In this document: in pieces, positions 54,547 through 63,889 of the stretch
Numbering within the stretch: the first letter of the stretch is position 1
Layout: the number at the start of each line of letters is the position of its first letter
NCBI RefSeq assembly: GCF_021228235.1
Contig: NZ_JAJQRG010000007.1
Coordinates: 1 to 64,000, forward strand
Origin: Pseudophaeobacter flagellatus
Lineage (GTDB): Bacteria; Pseudomonadota; Alphaproteobacteria; Rhodobacterales; Rhodobacteraceae
Direction of reading: 5' to 3'
DNA: 64,000 nt
Translations under genes and position numbers: made by a program
Notes under the pieces: model-generated
The model's database searches: none
What the model was told of the DNA's origin: nothing
What the model saw: only the letters and a program-made list of their open reading frames with translations

Positions 54547-56343
54547 CTAAAGCGGCCAGAGAAAGGGAATGATCGCCGAAGCCAAGAGCCCGACGCTTAG
54601 GTTCAGCGGGATGCCGACGCGCAGGAAGTCGGTGAACTTATACCCCCCCGGACCATAGACCAGCATATTGGTCTGATAGCCAATCGGAGTGGCAAAAGAC
54701 GCCGAAGCCGCCACCATCACCGCCACCACCAGCGGGCGCGGATCAACGCCAACTGCTTGGGCCAGCCCCACCGCTATCGGCGTAACCACCACCGCCACTG
54801 CATTGTTTGACACCAGTTCGGTCAAGACCGAGGTCAAGAGATAAATTGCCCAGACCAGCATAAAGGGTGGCAAGCCGGTCAGCGCCGGGGCAATTGCCTC
54901 GGCAATCAGGCGCACCGCGCCAGAGCTTTCCAGAGCGGCGCCAATCGCCAGCATGGAAAAGATCAGCGCCAAGAGCTGCCCGTCAACAAAGGAAAAGGCC
55001 TCATCCGCATCAATACAGCGAGTGATCAACACCATGGCCACCACCACTACCGACAGCAGCAGAATGGGCGCAACCCCAAGTGCCGCCAGGATCACGATGG
55101 ACAAGAGACCAGCAATCGCCAGCGGCGCATGGCCACGCCGATAGGCCCGCTGAGTCGGCTGCGAGACATCCGCCATGTCCATATCCACCGCCAGTCGCTG
55201 AATATCCCCTGGCGTACCTTCAAGCAGCAGGGTGTCGCCCACCCGCACCACCAGATCATCCAGCTGCACGCCAATATTCTGGTTCCGTCGATGCACCGCT
55301 AGCACATAGACGCCATAGCGCCGCCGCAGGCGCATCGCCCCCAACGAACGCCCAACCAGCCGACAGCCCGGAGTGACCAGCACCTCGACGGTTTTGGTTT
55401 CCACCGCAGAAACCTGATCCACCCGCTTCAGCTCTTTGTTGGCCTGCAGGCTCAGCAATTCGGTCATTTCTGTCCGGAGCACCACGCGATCACCGACCTG
55501 CAATTCAACCCCTTTGAGATTGCGCCGCAGCGAGATATCGCCGCGCACCAGATCGATCAAGCGCACGCCGGGGCGTTTGAACAGCTGTACCCCGGTGACT
55601 TCGCGGCCAATCAGGTTGCTTTCCGGCGGGATCACCGCCTCGGTGAAAAATTTCATCTTTGATCGATCGCTCAGCAGCATCGCCATGCTGTCACGATTCG
55701 GCAGCAGCCGGGGCGAGATGTAGCGCAGATAAATCATGCCCCAGATCACCAGCACGATCCCCAGTGGGGTCACCTCAAAAATTGAGAACGGCGTCAGCCC
55801 CTGCGCCCGTGCAACCCCATCCACAAGAAGGTTGGTCGAGGTGCCAATCAGGGTCAGCGTGCCCCCCAGAATCGCCGCATAGCTCAGCGGGATCAACATC
55901 TTGGAGGCGGCAACCCCCAGGGTGCGCGAGATCTGCACAAAGACCGGGATCATCACCACGACAACCGGCGTATTGGACACCACGGCAGAGGCTGCGACCA
56001 CAAAAACCATCAGCATGGCAATGGCGCGTTTCGGGTTCACCTCTGCCTGCTTGCGTGCCCTTGCGGTAAAGGCATCCAGCGCACCAGTGCGCACCAGCGC
56101 CCCCATGATGATAAACATCGCCGCAATGGTCCATGGGGCCGGGTTTGACAGCACGGCAACGGCGCTGTCATAGGGCAGAACACCCGTGATCAGCATCAAC
56201 GAGACGCCGGCCATGGCGACCACCTCGGTTGGGTAGATTTCGCGTATAAATGCCGCAAACATCAGCCCCACGATGACCAGGGCAATCGTCGCACTGCCAG
56301 TCTGAGACAGGCTGACGGTCTGGGAAAAGGTGATCAGATCCAT
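54547..56343 (-). CDS. SLC13-type transporter with TrkA-C domains (second copy)
   Basis: A 598-residue protein with the same layout as the one at 50708: membrane half (motif GGTLTLIGTSTNLLVDGVAR), two TrkA-C domains (about residues 205 to 375, PPESNLIGREVTGVQLFKRP and TPGCRLVGRSLGAMRLRRRY), membrane half ending FATPIGYQTNMLVYGPGGYK. The N-terminal membrane motif IREIYPTEVVAMAGV distinguishes it. Likely a sulfate or carboxylate carrier. The start at 56343 is the first ATG; a TTG at 56361 is possible. No clear ribosome site. Confidence 0.87.
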   Translation of the reverse strand: MDLITFSQTVSLSQTGSATIALVIVGLMFAAFIREIYPTEVVAMAGVSLMLITGVLPYDSAVAVLSNPAPWTIAAMFIIMGALVRTGALDAFTARARKQAEVNPKRAIAMLMVFVVAASAVVSNTPVVVVMIPVFVQISRTLGVAASKMLIPLSYAAILGGTLTLIGTSTNLLVDGVARAQGLTPFSIFEVTPLGIVLVIWGMIYLRYISPRLLPNRDSMAMLLSDRSKMKFFTEAVIPPESNLIGREVTGVQLFKRPGVRLIDLVRGDISLRRNLKGVELQVGDRVVLRTEMTELLSLQANKELKRVDQVSAVETKTVEVLVTPGCRLVGRSLGAMRLRRRYGVYVLAVHRRNQNIGVQLDDLVVRVGDTLLLEGTPGDIQRLAVDMDMADVSQPTQRAYRRGHAPLAIAGLLSIVILAALGVAPILLLSVVVVAMVLITRCIDADEAFSFVDGQLLALIFSMLAIGAALESSGAVRLIAEAIAPALTGLPPFMLVWAIYLLTSVLTELVSNNAVAVVVTPIAVGLAQAVGVDPRPLVVAVMVAASASFATPIGYQTNMLVYGPGGYKFTDFLRVGIPLNLSVGLLASAIIPFLWPL

Positions 56344-56557
56344 AGGTATCGGCAGTCCCAAATTTCTTTGGCAGGGTCTTGGCTTGCTGTATCTCCGTCA
56401 GCCGCAAACGCCTGCCAGCGCCAAGTTTCCCTCATCCTAAATGATGCGGCAAGGGCTGCGGCAAGCAGCAGCCCTTGTGCGGCAGAAAAAAGGGACGCGA
56501 TATCGCAGGGCGCGGGCCGAAAAAGAATTTCTTTCGCCCAACGCCCCACCGGCACGA

Positions 56558-57376
56558 TCAGGCCTCTGGCCCGGCGGGCTGCAACAGACCGCCATTGCGC
56601 ACCATGTGGATTTCTTTCGTGGCACCGGTGCGATCATCGGTCACCACCAAGGCCCCAGACAGAGTGGCTTCGCCCTCGGCGGGGGTAAAGCGGCTCTTGG
56701 GCATGCCGGTCAGGAAACGGCGCATCGGCTCTGTTTTTTCCATGCCAATCACGGAATTATAATCGCCGCACATGCCCGCATCGGTCAGATAGCCTGTGCC
56801 ATCGGACAGGATCTGCGCATCCCCGGTTGGCACATGGGTATGGGTGCCCACCACCAAGGAGGCGCGACCATTGCAAAAATGCCCCATGGCCATTTTCTCA
56901 GAGGTGGCTTCGCAGTGCATGTCAACGATAACCGCCTGCGCCAGCCCGCCGCGCGGGTGCGATTTCAACACCGCTTCGACGGCACCAAAAGGGTCATCAA
57001 AAGCGCGTTTCATAAAGACCTGGCCCAGCGCCTGTGTCACCAGAACCTTGCGTCCGCCGGTGGCATCAAACAGCCGATAGCCGCGCCCCGGCGCGCCCTT
57101 GGCAAAGTTCAAAGGCCGGATGATACGCGGCTCTTTCTCGATGAACTGCAGCATGTCCTTTTGGTCAAAGGAATGATCGCCCAGCGTCAGGCAATCGGCC
57201 CCTGCATCGAGCAACAGCTTTGCGTGATCGCCGCTCAGCCCCATACCGTTAGAAGCATTTTCGCCATTGACCACAACAAAGTCGAGCCGCCAGTCCTGAC
57301 GCAGCCGCGGCAGGTTTTCGGTGATAGCACGGCGCCCAGCGCGGCCCATCACATCGCCTAGAAACAAAATTCGCAT
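56558..57376 (-). CDS. YmdB-like metallophosphoesterase
   Basis: A 272-residue di-metal phosphoesterase of the TIGR00282/YmdB type. Motifs: MRILFLGDVMGRAGRRA with the first Asp, VVNGENASNGMGLS with Glu and Asn, LTLGDHSFDQKDML, DMHCEATSEKMAMG and VGTHTHVPTGDAQIL. Homologues hydrolyse 2',3'-cAMP and related substrates. In alphaproteobacteria it typically neighbours the 5-formyl-THF cyclo-ligase gene, as here. Confidence 0.92.
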   Translation of the reverse strand: MRILFLGDVMGRAGRRAITENLPRLRQDWRLDFVVVNGENASNGMGLSGDHAKLLLDAGADCLTLGDHSFDQKDMLQFIEKEPRIIRPLNFAKGAPGRGYRLFDATGGRKVLVTQALGQVFMKRAFDDPFGAVEAVLKSHPRGGLAQAVIVDMHCEATSEKMAMGHFCNGRASLVVGTHTHVPTGDAQILSDGTGYLTDAGMCGDYNSVIGMEKTEPMRRFLTGMPKSRFTPAEGEATLSGALVVTDDRTGATKEIHMVRNGGLLQPAGPEA

Positions 57377-57496
57377 TTTTCTCTCCTAGGCCCTGCGCCC
57401 CTGCAGGACAAGACCCCGGCATCAATCAGATGAACTTTTTCGCAGCAGAGCCACAGTTGGCTGCTCCGGTTCCGTTTTTGCGGACTGACACTGCAT

Positions 57497-58072
57497 TTAG
57501 CCGACGAACTGCAATACCCGGCTTTGCGTTACCACCATATCCAGCGGTTGATCCGTTTCCTCCAGCGGCAGATCCGTGGCCTCCTGGGCATCAAAGGCAA
57601 AGCCAATGGCCAGCGTCGCTCGCTTGGCGCGCAGCTGCTCCAGCGTGCGGTCATAAAACCCCCCGCCATATCCCAGCCGCCCGCCACGGGCGTCAAAGGC
57701 CACCAGCGGCACAATCAGGATTTCGGGTTCGAAATAGTCGTCCACCACCGGAACAGAGGCCCCAAACGGTCCATCACGCAGCGGCGCATCTGGCTGCCAG
57801 CGGCTGAATTTCAGCGGCTGTGCCTTGCCTTGGATGACCGGCACGCCAACCAGCCCGTGGGCGGCGGCCTCTGCCATGGCAGGCAAGGGGTCGATTTCAG
57901 TGCGGATCGGCAGGAATCCCGACAGAGGCACGCCGCGATAGCCTGCAAGAACTTCGGACAGACGGCCAGCGGCGCCGGGGATGCAAAGATCAAAGGCCTC
58001 TTTGCGGCGGGCAAAGGCCGCTTTTCGCGCCGCTGCCTTAATCTCTGTCAGGTTTTCGCCTGCCTTGCTCAT
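57497..58072 (-). CDS. 5-formyltetrahydrofolate cyclo-ligase
   Basis: A 191-residue enzyme making 5,10-methenyl-THF from 5-formyl-THF with ATP. The signature FDARGGRLGYGGGFYDRTL and N-terminal RKEAFDLCIPGAAGRL are present; basic ATP-binding residues lie at the start (AAARKAAFARRK). The start at 58072 has AGGAGAGA. It follows mgtE by ten bases on the minus strand, probably co-transcribed. Confidence 0.92.
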   Translation of the reverse strand: MSKAGENLTEIKAAARKAAFARRKEAFDLCIPGAAGRLSEVLAGYRGVPLSGFLPIRTEIDPLPAMAEAAAHGLVGVPVIQGKAQPLKFSRWQPDAPLRDGPFGASVPVVDDYFEPEILIVPLVAFDARGGRLGYGGGFYDRTLEQLRAKRATLAIGFAFDAQEATDLPLEETDQPLDMVVTQSRVLQFVG

Positions 58073-58082
58073 CTGCTCTCTC

Positions 58083-59474
58083 CTACAGAAGGACCCAGGC
58101 GGCCAGGCCCAAAAAGGCAAAGAAGCCAACCACATCGGTCACGGTAGTCACAAAGGCCCCAGAGGCCAGCGCCGGGTCGATTCCCATCTTGTCCAGTAAA
58201 ATGGGAACCACTGTTCCCGCCAGTCCAGCCACGACCAGATTGATCACCATTGCGGCAGCCAGCACCGCGCCCAAGCCCGGAGAGCCAAACCAAAGCGCCC
58301 CCACCAGCCCCATGACCGCAGCAAAGATCACGCCATTGACCAGCCCTACCAAGACTTCGCGTCGGATCACCCGCCAGACGTTGGATCCGGTCAAATCGCG
58401 CGTGGCCATCGCCCGCACCGCCACGGTCAGCGACTGCGTTCCCGCATTGCCCCCCATCGAAGCAACTATCGGCATCAACACCGCAAGGGCGACAAAACTG
58501 GCAATCGTCACCTCAAACTGCGCAATCACCGCCGAGGCCAAGATCGCTGTCACCAGATTGACCGCGAGCCAGGGAAAGCGGCGTTTGGTGGTTTCGATTA
58601 CCCGATCCGAGAGCGAGCTTTCGTCGCTGACCCCGGCAAGACGCAGAATATCTTCTTCGTGTTCTTCATCCAGCACCACCATGGCGTCATCAATGGTGAT
58701 GACCCCCGCCAGGCGCCCTTCGCCATCGACCACCGGGGCGGAAATCAGATGGTACTGATTGAAGGCATAGGCGACATCTTCCTCGTCCTGGTCCGCCGGG
58801 ATCACCTGAAAGCTCTCTTCAACCAGATCGCTGAGCGGCATCGTACGGTGCGCGCCCATGATCCGCCCCAGCGTCACATTACCAATCGGATGCATGCGCG
58901 GATCAACCAGCACCACATGGTAAAACTGCTCCGGCAGGTTGTCGGACTCGCGCATGTAATCAATGGCTTGCCCGACGTTCCAATGCTCTGGCGCCAGCAC
59001 CACTTCACGCTGCATCAACCGCCCGGCAGAATTTTCCGGAAAGCTGAGCGATTGTTCAACTGCCGCCCGGTCAGACTCTTCCAGCGCATCCAGGATGACT
59101 TCCTGCTGCGGCTCTTCCAGATCCTCCAGCAGGTCGACGACATCATCGGTTTCCAGTTCGCGCACCGCGTCGGCCAAAACCGTCGGGTTCAGGATGGAAA
59201 TCACCTCTTCGCGGATGCTTTCGTCCAGTTCCGACAGGATTTCACCGTCGAACTCGCGCCCATAGAGTCGGATCAGGCGGGCGCGGTCATGGGTGTTGAT
59301 CTGTTCCAGAAGGTCGGCGATATCCGCCGCGTGCAGATCCTCCAGCAGATCAGCCAGGGCCAGTTGGTCATCGCGATCCACCGCAAAAAGGATCTGGGCC
59401 ACCAGTTTGCGATCCAGCAGATAACCGTCATCGCCACTTTGTTCGGTGCGCTGGATATCGTCGCTGGTGCTCAT
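58083..59474 (-). CDS. mgtE: Magnesium transporter MgtE
   Basis: A 463-residue MgtE. The N domain (about residues 20 to 135) has superhelical repeats rich in acidic residues (DLLEDLHAADIADLLEQ); two CBS domains (about 140 to 265) follow with DEEDVAYAFNQYHLISAPVVDGEGRLAG; five membrane segments end the chain with the pore motif MPIVASMGGNAGTQSL. Mg2+ closes the channel by binding N and CBS domains. The start at 59474 avoids an unlikely hydrophobic extension. Confidence 0.95.
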   Translation of the reverse strand: MSTSDDIQRTEQSGDDGYLLDRKLVAQILFAVDRDDQLALADLLEDLHAADIADLLEQINTHDRARLIRLYGREFDGEILSELDESIREEVISILNPTVLADAVRELETDDVVDLLEDLEEPQQEVILDALEESDRAAVEQSLSFPENSAGRLMQREVVLAPEHWNVGQAIDYMRESDNLPEQFYHVVLVDPRMHPIGNVTLGRIMGAHRTMPLSDLVEESFQVIPADQDEEDVAYAFNQYHLISAPVVDGEGRLAGVITIDDAMVVLDEEHEEDILRLAGVSDESSLSDRVIETTKRRFPWLAVNLVTAILASAVIAQFEVTIASFVALAVLMPIVASMGGNAGTQSLTVAVRAMATRDLTGSNVWRVIRREVLVGLVNGVIFAAVMGLVGALWFGSPGLGAVLAAAMVINLVVAGLAGTVVPILLDKMGIDPALASGAFVTTVTDVVGFFAFLGLAAWVLL

Positions 59475-59612
59475 GTGCTGCCCTTTGCCAAGATTGGTTG
59501 CAAAATAGTAGAAGCAGTTACCAGAAAACAATGACAATAAGACAATTTACCGGAACCTTTGGCGCGCCTATCCTCAGCGCCGCGATTTGGCAAGAAAAAG
59601 GACGGCCCCAAA

Positions 59613-60899
59613 ATGGTGAGCGAGTTTATCCTACGCGGACATGTGCTGTCCTTTACTGGTTCGCCCTTTGCGGTGCCCCACCCGGAAGAGGCGACGCAGA
59701 TCTGTGCCGCACTGGCCATTTCACAGGGCAAGGTGGTCGGCACCGGAACATTTGAACAGATGCAGGCGCTGCTGCCACAGGCCATGATAATCGACCACGG
59801 TGACAAGCTGATTATCGCGGGCTTTGTCGATGCCCATGTGCATTACCCACAGACCGCCATGATCGCCAGCTGGGGCAAACGGCTTATCGACTGGCTCAAC
59901 ACCTATACCTTCCCCGAAGAAATGCGCTTTGGCGATGCCGCTTATGCGCAGGAAATCTCTGAGCGCTACCTTGATCTGTCAGCCGCCAATGGCACCACCA
60001 CAGTCTGCAGTTTTGCTACCATCCACCCCGAGAGCGTGAACGCCTTTTTCACCGCCGCCCAAGCCCGTGGTCAGCGGGTGGCGGCGGGCAAAACCTGCAT
60101 GGATCGCAATGCGCCCGACGGGCTGCGCGATAGCCCCCAATCCGCCTATGACGACAGCAAGGCATTGATCGAACGCTGGCATGGGGTGGATCGTATCGAA
60201 TATGTCATCACGCCGCGCTTCTCACCCACCTCGACGCCCGATCAGCTGACCGCCCTTGGCGCGCTTTGGGCTGAACACCCCGACTGTTTGATGCAGACCC
60301 ACCTGAGCGAACAGCTGGACGAAATCGAATGGGTCAAGACCCTGTTCCCACAGGCGCGCGACTATCTTGATACCTATGAGAGTTTTGGCCTGCTGGGCGC
60401 ACGCGGGCTCTATGGGCATGCCATCCACCTGGAAGAGCGCGAACGCCACCGGCTGCGCGAGCTGGACGCAGGCCTGGTGCATTGCCCCACCTCCAATACC
60501 TTTATTGGCTCTGGTCTGTTCGACATGCAGGGGCTGATGGCTGATGGCCACCGGATTGGTCTGGCCACCGACACCGGCGGCGGATCTAGCTTTTCGATGC
60601 TGCGCACCATGGCGGCGGCCTACGAAGTCGGCCAGCTGCGCGGCCACCCGCTGCATGCTGCCGAACTGATCTGGCTGGCCACCCAGGGGTCTGCCAGAGC
60701 GATGCGGATGCAGGACAAGATCGGCAATATCGCCGCCGGCATGGAGGCAGACCTGGTGGTGCTGGATCTGGCCTCGACCCCGGCCATTGCCCAGCGCAGC
60801 GCCTGCGCCACCGACCTGTGGGAGGCGTTGTTTCCCACCATCATGATGGGCGATGACCGCGCTATCAGCGAGGTTTGGATCAACGGGAAACGCCAGTAA
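59613..60899 (+). CDS. guaD: Guanine deaminase
   Basis: A 428-residue amidohydrolase converting guanine to xanthine. The metal motif is GFVDAHVHYPQ (about residue 65); the guanine-deaminase signature around CMDRNAPDGLRD and TPRFSPTST is present; further ligands are in MQTHLSEQ and LATDTGGGSSFSML. The start at 59613 is chosen because family similarity starts at MVSEFILRGH. It converges on the 8-oxoguanine deaminase gene. Confidence 0.92.
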   Translation: MVSEFILRGHVLSFTGSPFAVPHPEEATQICAALAISQGKVVGTGTFEQMQALLPQAMIIDHGDKLIIAGFVDAHVHYPQTAMIASWGKRLIDWLNTYTFPEEMRFGDAAYAQEISERYLDLSAANGTTTVCSFATIHPESVNAFFTAAQARGQRVAAGKTCMDRNAPDGLRDSPQSAYDDSKALIERWHGVDRIEYVITPRFSPTSTPDQLTALGALWAEHPDCLMQTHLSEQLDEIEWVKTLFPQARDYLDTYESFGLLGARGLYGHAIHLEERERHRLRELDAGLVHCPTSNTFIGSGLFDMQGLMADGHRIGLATDTGGGSSFSMLRTMAAAYEVGQLRGHPLHAAELIWLATQGSARAMRMQDKIGNIAAGMEADLVVLDLASTPAIAQRSACATDLWEALFPTIMMGDDRAISEVWINGKRQ

Positions 60900-60998
60900 C
60901 ACGCCCTTGGTAGCGCCGCGCCTATCCTTCACCGGCTTGGGCAACAGGGGGCTTGGGACGATGCGCGCCCACGCCCCCACCACGGCCTGAACAGAGCG

Positions 60999-62366
60999 TT
61001 AGCCGCCCTGCATCAGGCGCTGCGCCAGGCCGTGGTGGCGTTCCAACAGCTGCGGCAGATCCAGGCTGGTGACAGCCCCATCTCGGATAACCTGCCGCCC
61101 TTCGACAAACAGATGTTTGACCTGGCTTGCCCCCGCTAGCAGCAGCGCTGCCGGATCCCAACTGCCGCTGGCCTCAACCCCCCGGGTATCCCAGACTGCA
61201 ATATCCGCGCGTTTCGTCACCGCCAGGCGGCCACAATCCGGCCGCCCAAGCACGTCGGCCCCGCCACGCGTGGCGATCTGCAGCGCTTCATAGGCGCTCA
61301 TCGCGTCGGCGCCCCGTGACACCCGCTGCAGCAACAGGGTCTGGCGGGCCTCGCCCATCAGATTGGCCATATCGTTGCTGGCAGAGCCATCCACCCCAAG
61401 CCCAACAGGCACACCAGCGTCCCGCATCTGGCGCACTGGCGCGATGCCCGATCCAAGACGGCAATTGGAACAGGGGCAATGCGCCACGCCGGTGCGGCTG
61501 CGGGCGAAAAGATCAATCTCAACCGGGGTCAGCTTGACGCAATGGGCATGCCAGACATCCGGTCCGGTCCAGCCGAGATCTTCGGCATATTGCCCCGGAC
61601 AACAGCCAAACTGGGCCTCACTATAGGCGATATCCTCGTCGTTTTCGGCCAGATGGGTGTGCAGCATCACCCGCTTGTCGCGGGCCAACAAGGCGGTGTC
61701 ACGCATCAGATCGCGGCTGACCGAAAAGGGCGAACACGGCGCCAGCCCCACCCGGCACATCGCCCCCTCGGCAGGATCATGAAAGCCATCCACCACCCGG
61801 ATCATATCCTCCAGAATGGTGGCCTCATCTTCGACCAGATGATCCGGCGGCAGCCCGCCGCTGCTTTCGCCAATGCTCATGGCGCCGCGGGTGGGGTGAA
61901 AACGCAGGCCAACCTCGGCGGCGGCATGGATGGTATCTTCCAGCCGTGCCCCGTTGGGATAAAGATAGAGATGATCCGAGCTGAGTGTGCAGCCAGACAG
62001 CGCCAGCTCGACCAGCCCCAACTGGGCGGAAACAAACATCTCCTCCGGGCCAAAGCGACTCCAGATTGGATAGAGCCGCTGCAGCCAGCCAAAGAGCAGC
62101 GCATTCTGCGCCCCCGGTACCGCGCGGGTAAGGTTCTGATACAGATGGTGGTGGGTATTGACCAACCCCGGCGTCACCACACAGCCCAGGCCCGAGACCA
62201 CCTGGCAATGTGGCGACAGCCCGGTTGTTTCCGCCCCCTGCCGCAGACCATTGCCCAGGGCCGCAATCTGACCGTCGCGGATCAGCACATCGGCGTTTTG
62301 CAACACCCGGTCGTCATCGTCCATTGTCAGAACGGTATCGGCATTTTCAATGAGGATTTCACCCAT
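60999..62366 (-). CDS. 8-oxoguanine deaminase
   Basis: A 455-residue amidohydrolase in the ATZ/8-oxoguanine deaminase branch. Metal motif VTPGLVNTHHHLYQNLTR; the distinctive SGCTLSSDHLYLYPNG and RFHPTRGAMSIGESSGGLPP support 8-oxoguanine deaminase over hydroxydechloroatrazine hydrolase. It converts 8-oxoguanine to urate, clearing an oxidation product. Start at 62366 has GGAG nine bases upstream. Confidence 0.87.
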   Translation of the reverse strand: MGEILIENADTVLTMDDDDRVLQNADVLIRDGQIAALGNGLRQGAETTGLSPHCQVVSGLGCVVTPGLVNTHHHLYQNLTRAVPGAQNALLFGWLQRLYPIWSRFGPEEMFVSAQLGLVELALSGCTLSSDHLYLYPNGARLEDTIHAAAEVGLRFHPTRGAMSIGESSGGLPPDHLVEDEATILEDMIRVVDGFHDPAEGAMCRVGLAPCSPFSVSRDLMRDTALLARDKRVMLHTHLAENDEDIAYSEAQFGCCPGQYAEDLGWTGPDVWHAHCVKLTPVEIDLFARSRTGVAHCPCSNCRLGSGIAPVRQMRDAGVPVGLGVDGSASNDMANLMGEARQTLLLQRVSRGADAMSAYEALQIATRGGADVLGRPDCGRLAVTKRADIAVWDTRGVEASGSWDPAALLLAGASQVKHLFVEGRQVIRDGAVTSLDLPQLLERHHGLAQRLMQGG

Positions 62367-62503
62367 CACAGCACACTCCATTTAGGCCCGACTCGGTTCA
62401 TGGAGGTGCAATGGGTCGACAGAGAACGGGCAAAGGACTCGACCTGTTTCAGTCTTTACTCCAGATGGCCAACCCCGTTCAAGACCTCAGGCCCAGCTGC
62501 CGA

Positions 62504-63307
62504 CTATGCTGACGTGGGCTGCGCCTGCAACAGCTGCAGCGCCTGCGCGTGCAGCGCCGGGGTTGCGGCAGCAAGAACCTGCCCGCCGTCATGGGCTGGC
62601 CCGCCCTGCCAATTGGTGACGATACCGCCGGCCGCCTCGATCACCGCAATGGGGGCCTGAATATCATAGGGGTTCAGACCAGCCTCGATCACCAGATCAA
62701 TCTGCCCCGCCGCCAAAAGCGCATAGGCATAGCAATCCATGCCATAGCGCGTCAGCTTTACCGCCTGTGACACCCGGCCAAAGGCAGCACCTTCTTCTGC
62801 AGTGCCCACCTCTGGGAAGGTGGTGAACAGGATCGCCTGTTCCAGCTGTTGCTGATCACGACATTTCAGCGGCTTGATGCCCAGTGGGCCGGACATCTCG
62901 GCCAAATCAGGCCCACCAGAAAAGCGCTCTGCGGTGTAGGGCTGATCAATGACACCCAGAATAGGCCCCGTCGCATCAGAAAGGGCAATCAGCACCCCCC
63001 AGGTTGGGGTGCCGCTGATGAAACCACGCGTGCCATCAATCGGATCCAGCACCCAGGTGCGCCCCGACCGCCCCGCCACCGGGGGAAACTCTTCTCCTAG
63101 GATGCCATCTTCGGGGCGAAGCTTGGCCAGAACCGCCCGCATTGCCTCTTCAGCGGCACGGTCCGCGATGGTGACGGGATCAAAGCCCTCGCTCAGCTTG
63201 TTCTCTGCATCCAGGTCGCCCTGGCGAAAATAGGGTAGGATCACCGCTCGGGCTGCCTCGGCCAGGTGATGGGCCACCTGCATGTCATTCAAAGCTGTCT
63301 CTGTCAT
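62504..63307 (-). CDS. hisN: Histidinol-phosphatase (inositol monophosphatase fold)
   Basis: A 267-residue metal-dependent phosphatase. Motif ILGEEFPPV (metal Glu), WVLDPIDGTRGFISGTPTW (DPIDGT) and the C-terminal YDIQAPIAVIEAAGG (usually WDxAP; here YD) are present. The RGFISG and GLNPYDIQ details fit HisN-type histidinol-phosphatases of actinobacteria and alphaproteobacteria better than inositol phosphatases. Acts in histidine synthesis. Confidence 0.85.
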   Translation of the reverse strand: MTETALNDMQVAHHLAEAARAVILPYFRQGDLDAENKLSEGFDPVTIADRAAEEAMRAVLAKLRPEDGILGEEFPPVAGRSGRTWVLDPIDGTRGFISGTPTWGVLIALSDATGPILGVIDQPYTAERFSGGPDLAEMSGPLGIKPLKCRDQQQLEQAILFTTFPEVGTAEEGAAFGRVSQAVKLTRYGMDCYAYALLAAGQIDLVIEAGLNPYDIQAPIAVIEAAGGIVTNWQGGPAHDGGQVLAAATPALHAQALQLLQAQPTSA

Positions 63308-63520
63308 ATTTTCACCTGAACCATTTGGACCGCGTGGCCCCTTGAAATCCGCATGAAAAAACCGGTGCCACTCTCGCGGCTCCGGTTCAAGGGAATTCAT
63401 CGTTTCGCGGTCAGCGCTGGCTTGGATCAAAGCGAAACTTGCGCCTTTGGCCGCCCCCGGTGTACAGAGCGCGGCCCCCGAGCGGCAGAGCGCAAAAAGG
63501 CACAGGCGGGGCCGGTAGGA

Positions 63521-63889
63521 TCAGGCCGCGTCGCTTAGTACGCGGGCCAGTTCAAACAGGCGGCGGCGCTGGTTTTCCGGGATCGCATAGTAAGAGCGCA
63601 CCAGATCAAGCGCTTCTTTATCGCCCATCAGATCATCCGGCACAGAGGAGCTTGCCCCTGTCTTGCCCTCTTCCTCCAGCCCTTCGAAGAAAAAGCTGAC
63701 CGGGACCCCCATCGCATCCGAAATATCCCAGAGCCGCGAGGCGCTGACGCGGTTCGCACCGGTTTCATATTTCTGGATCTGCTGGAACTTGATACCGACC
63801 TGTTCGGCCAGTTGCTGCTGTGTCTTGCCGATAAGCCACCGACGGTGGCGGATCCGCTTGCCTACATGTACGTCTACAGGATGAGCCAT
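63521..63889 (-). CDS. XRE-family HTH regulator (PraR/PhrR-like)
   Basis: A 122-residue regulator. HTH at about residues 10 to 65: VGKRIRHRRWLIGKTQQQLAEQVG, KFQQIQKYETGANRVSASRLW. The linker is acidic and the C-terminal helix reads KEALDLVRSYYAIPENQRRR. This matches the conserved alphaproteobacterial XRE regulators of the PraR/PhrR type. Targets unknown. Confidence 0.85.
   Translation of the reverse strand: MAHPVDVHVGKRIRHRRWLIGKTQQQLAEQVGIKFQQIQKYETGANRVSASRLWDISDAMGVPVSFFFEGLEEEGKTGASSSVPDDLMGDKEALDLVRSYYAIPENQRRRLFELARVLSDAA

Noticed and set aside
57377-57496. Possible 6S RNA beside the 5-formyl-THF cyclo-ligase gene
   Set aside because: 6S RNA is often near this gene in bacteria, but the 120-base gap is too short and no 6S-type stem was recognised.
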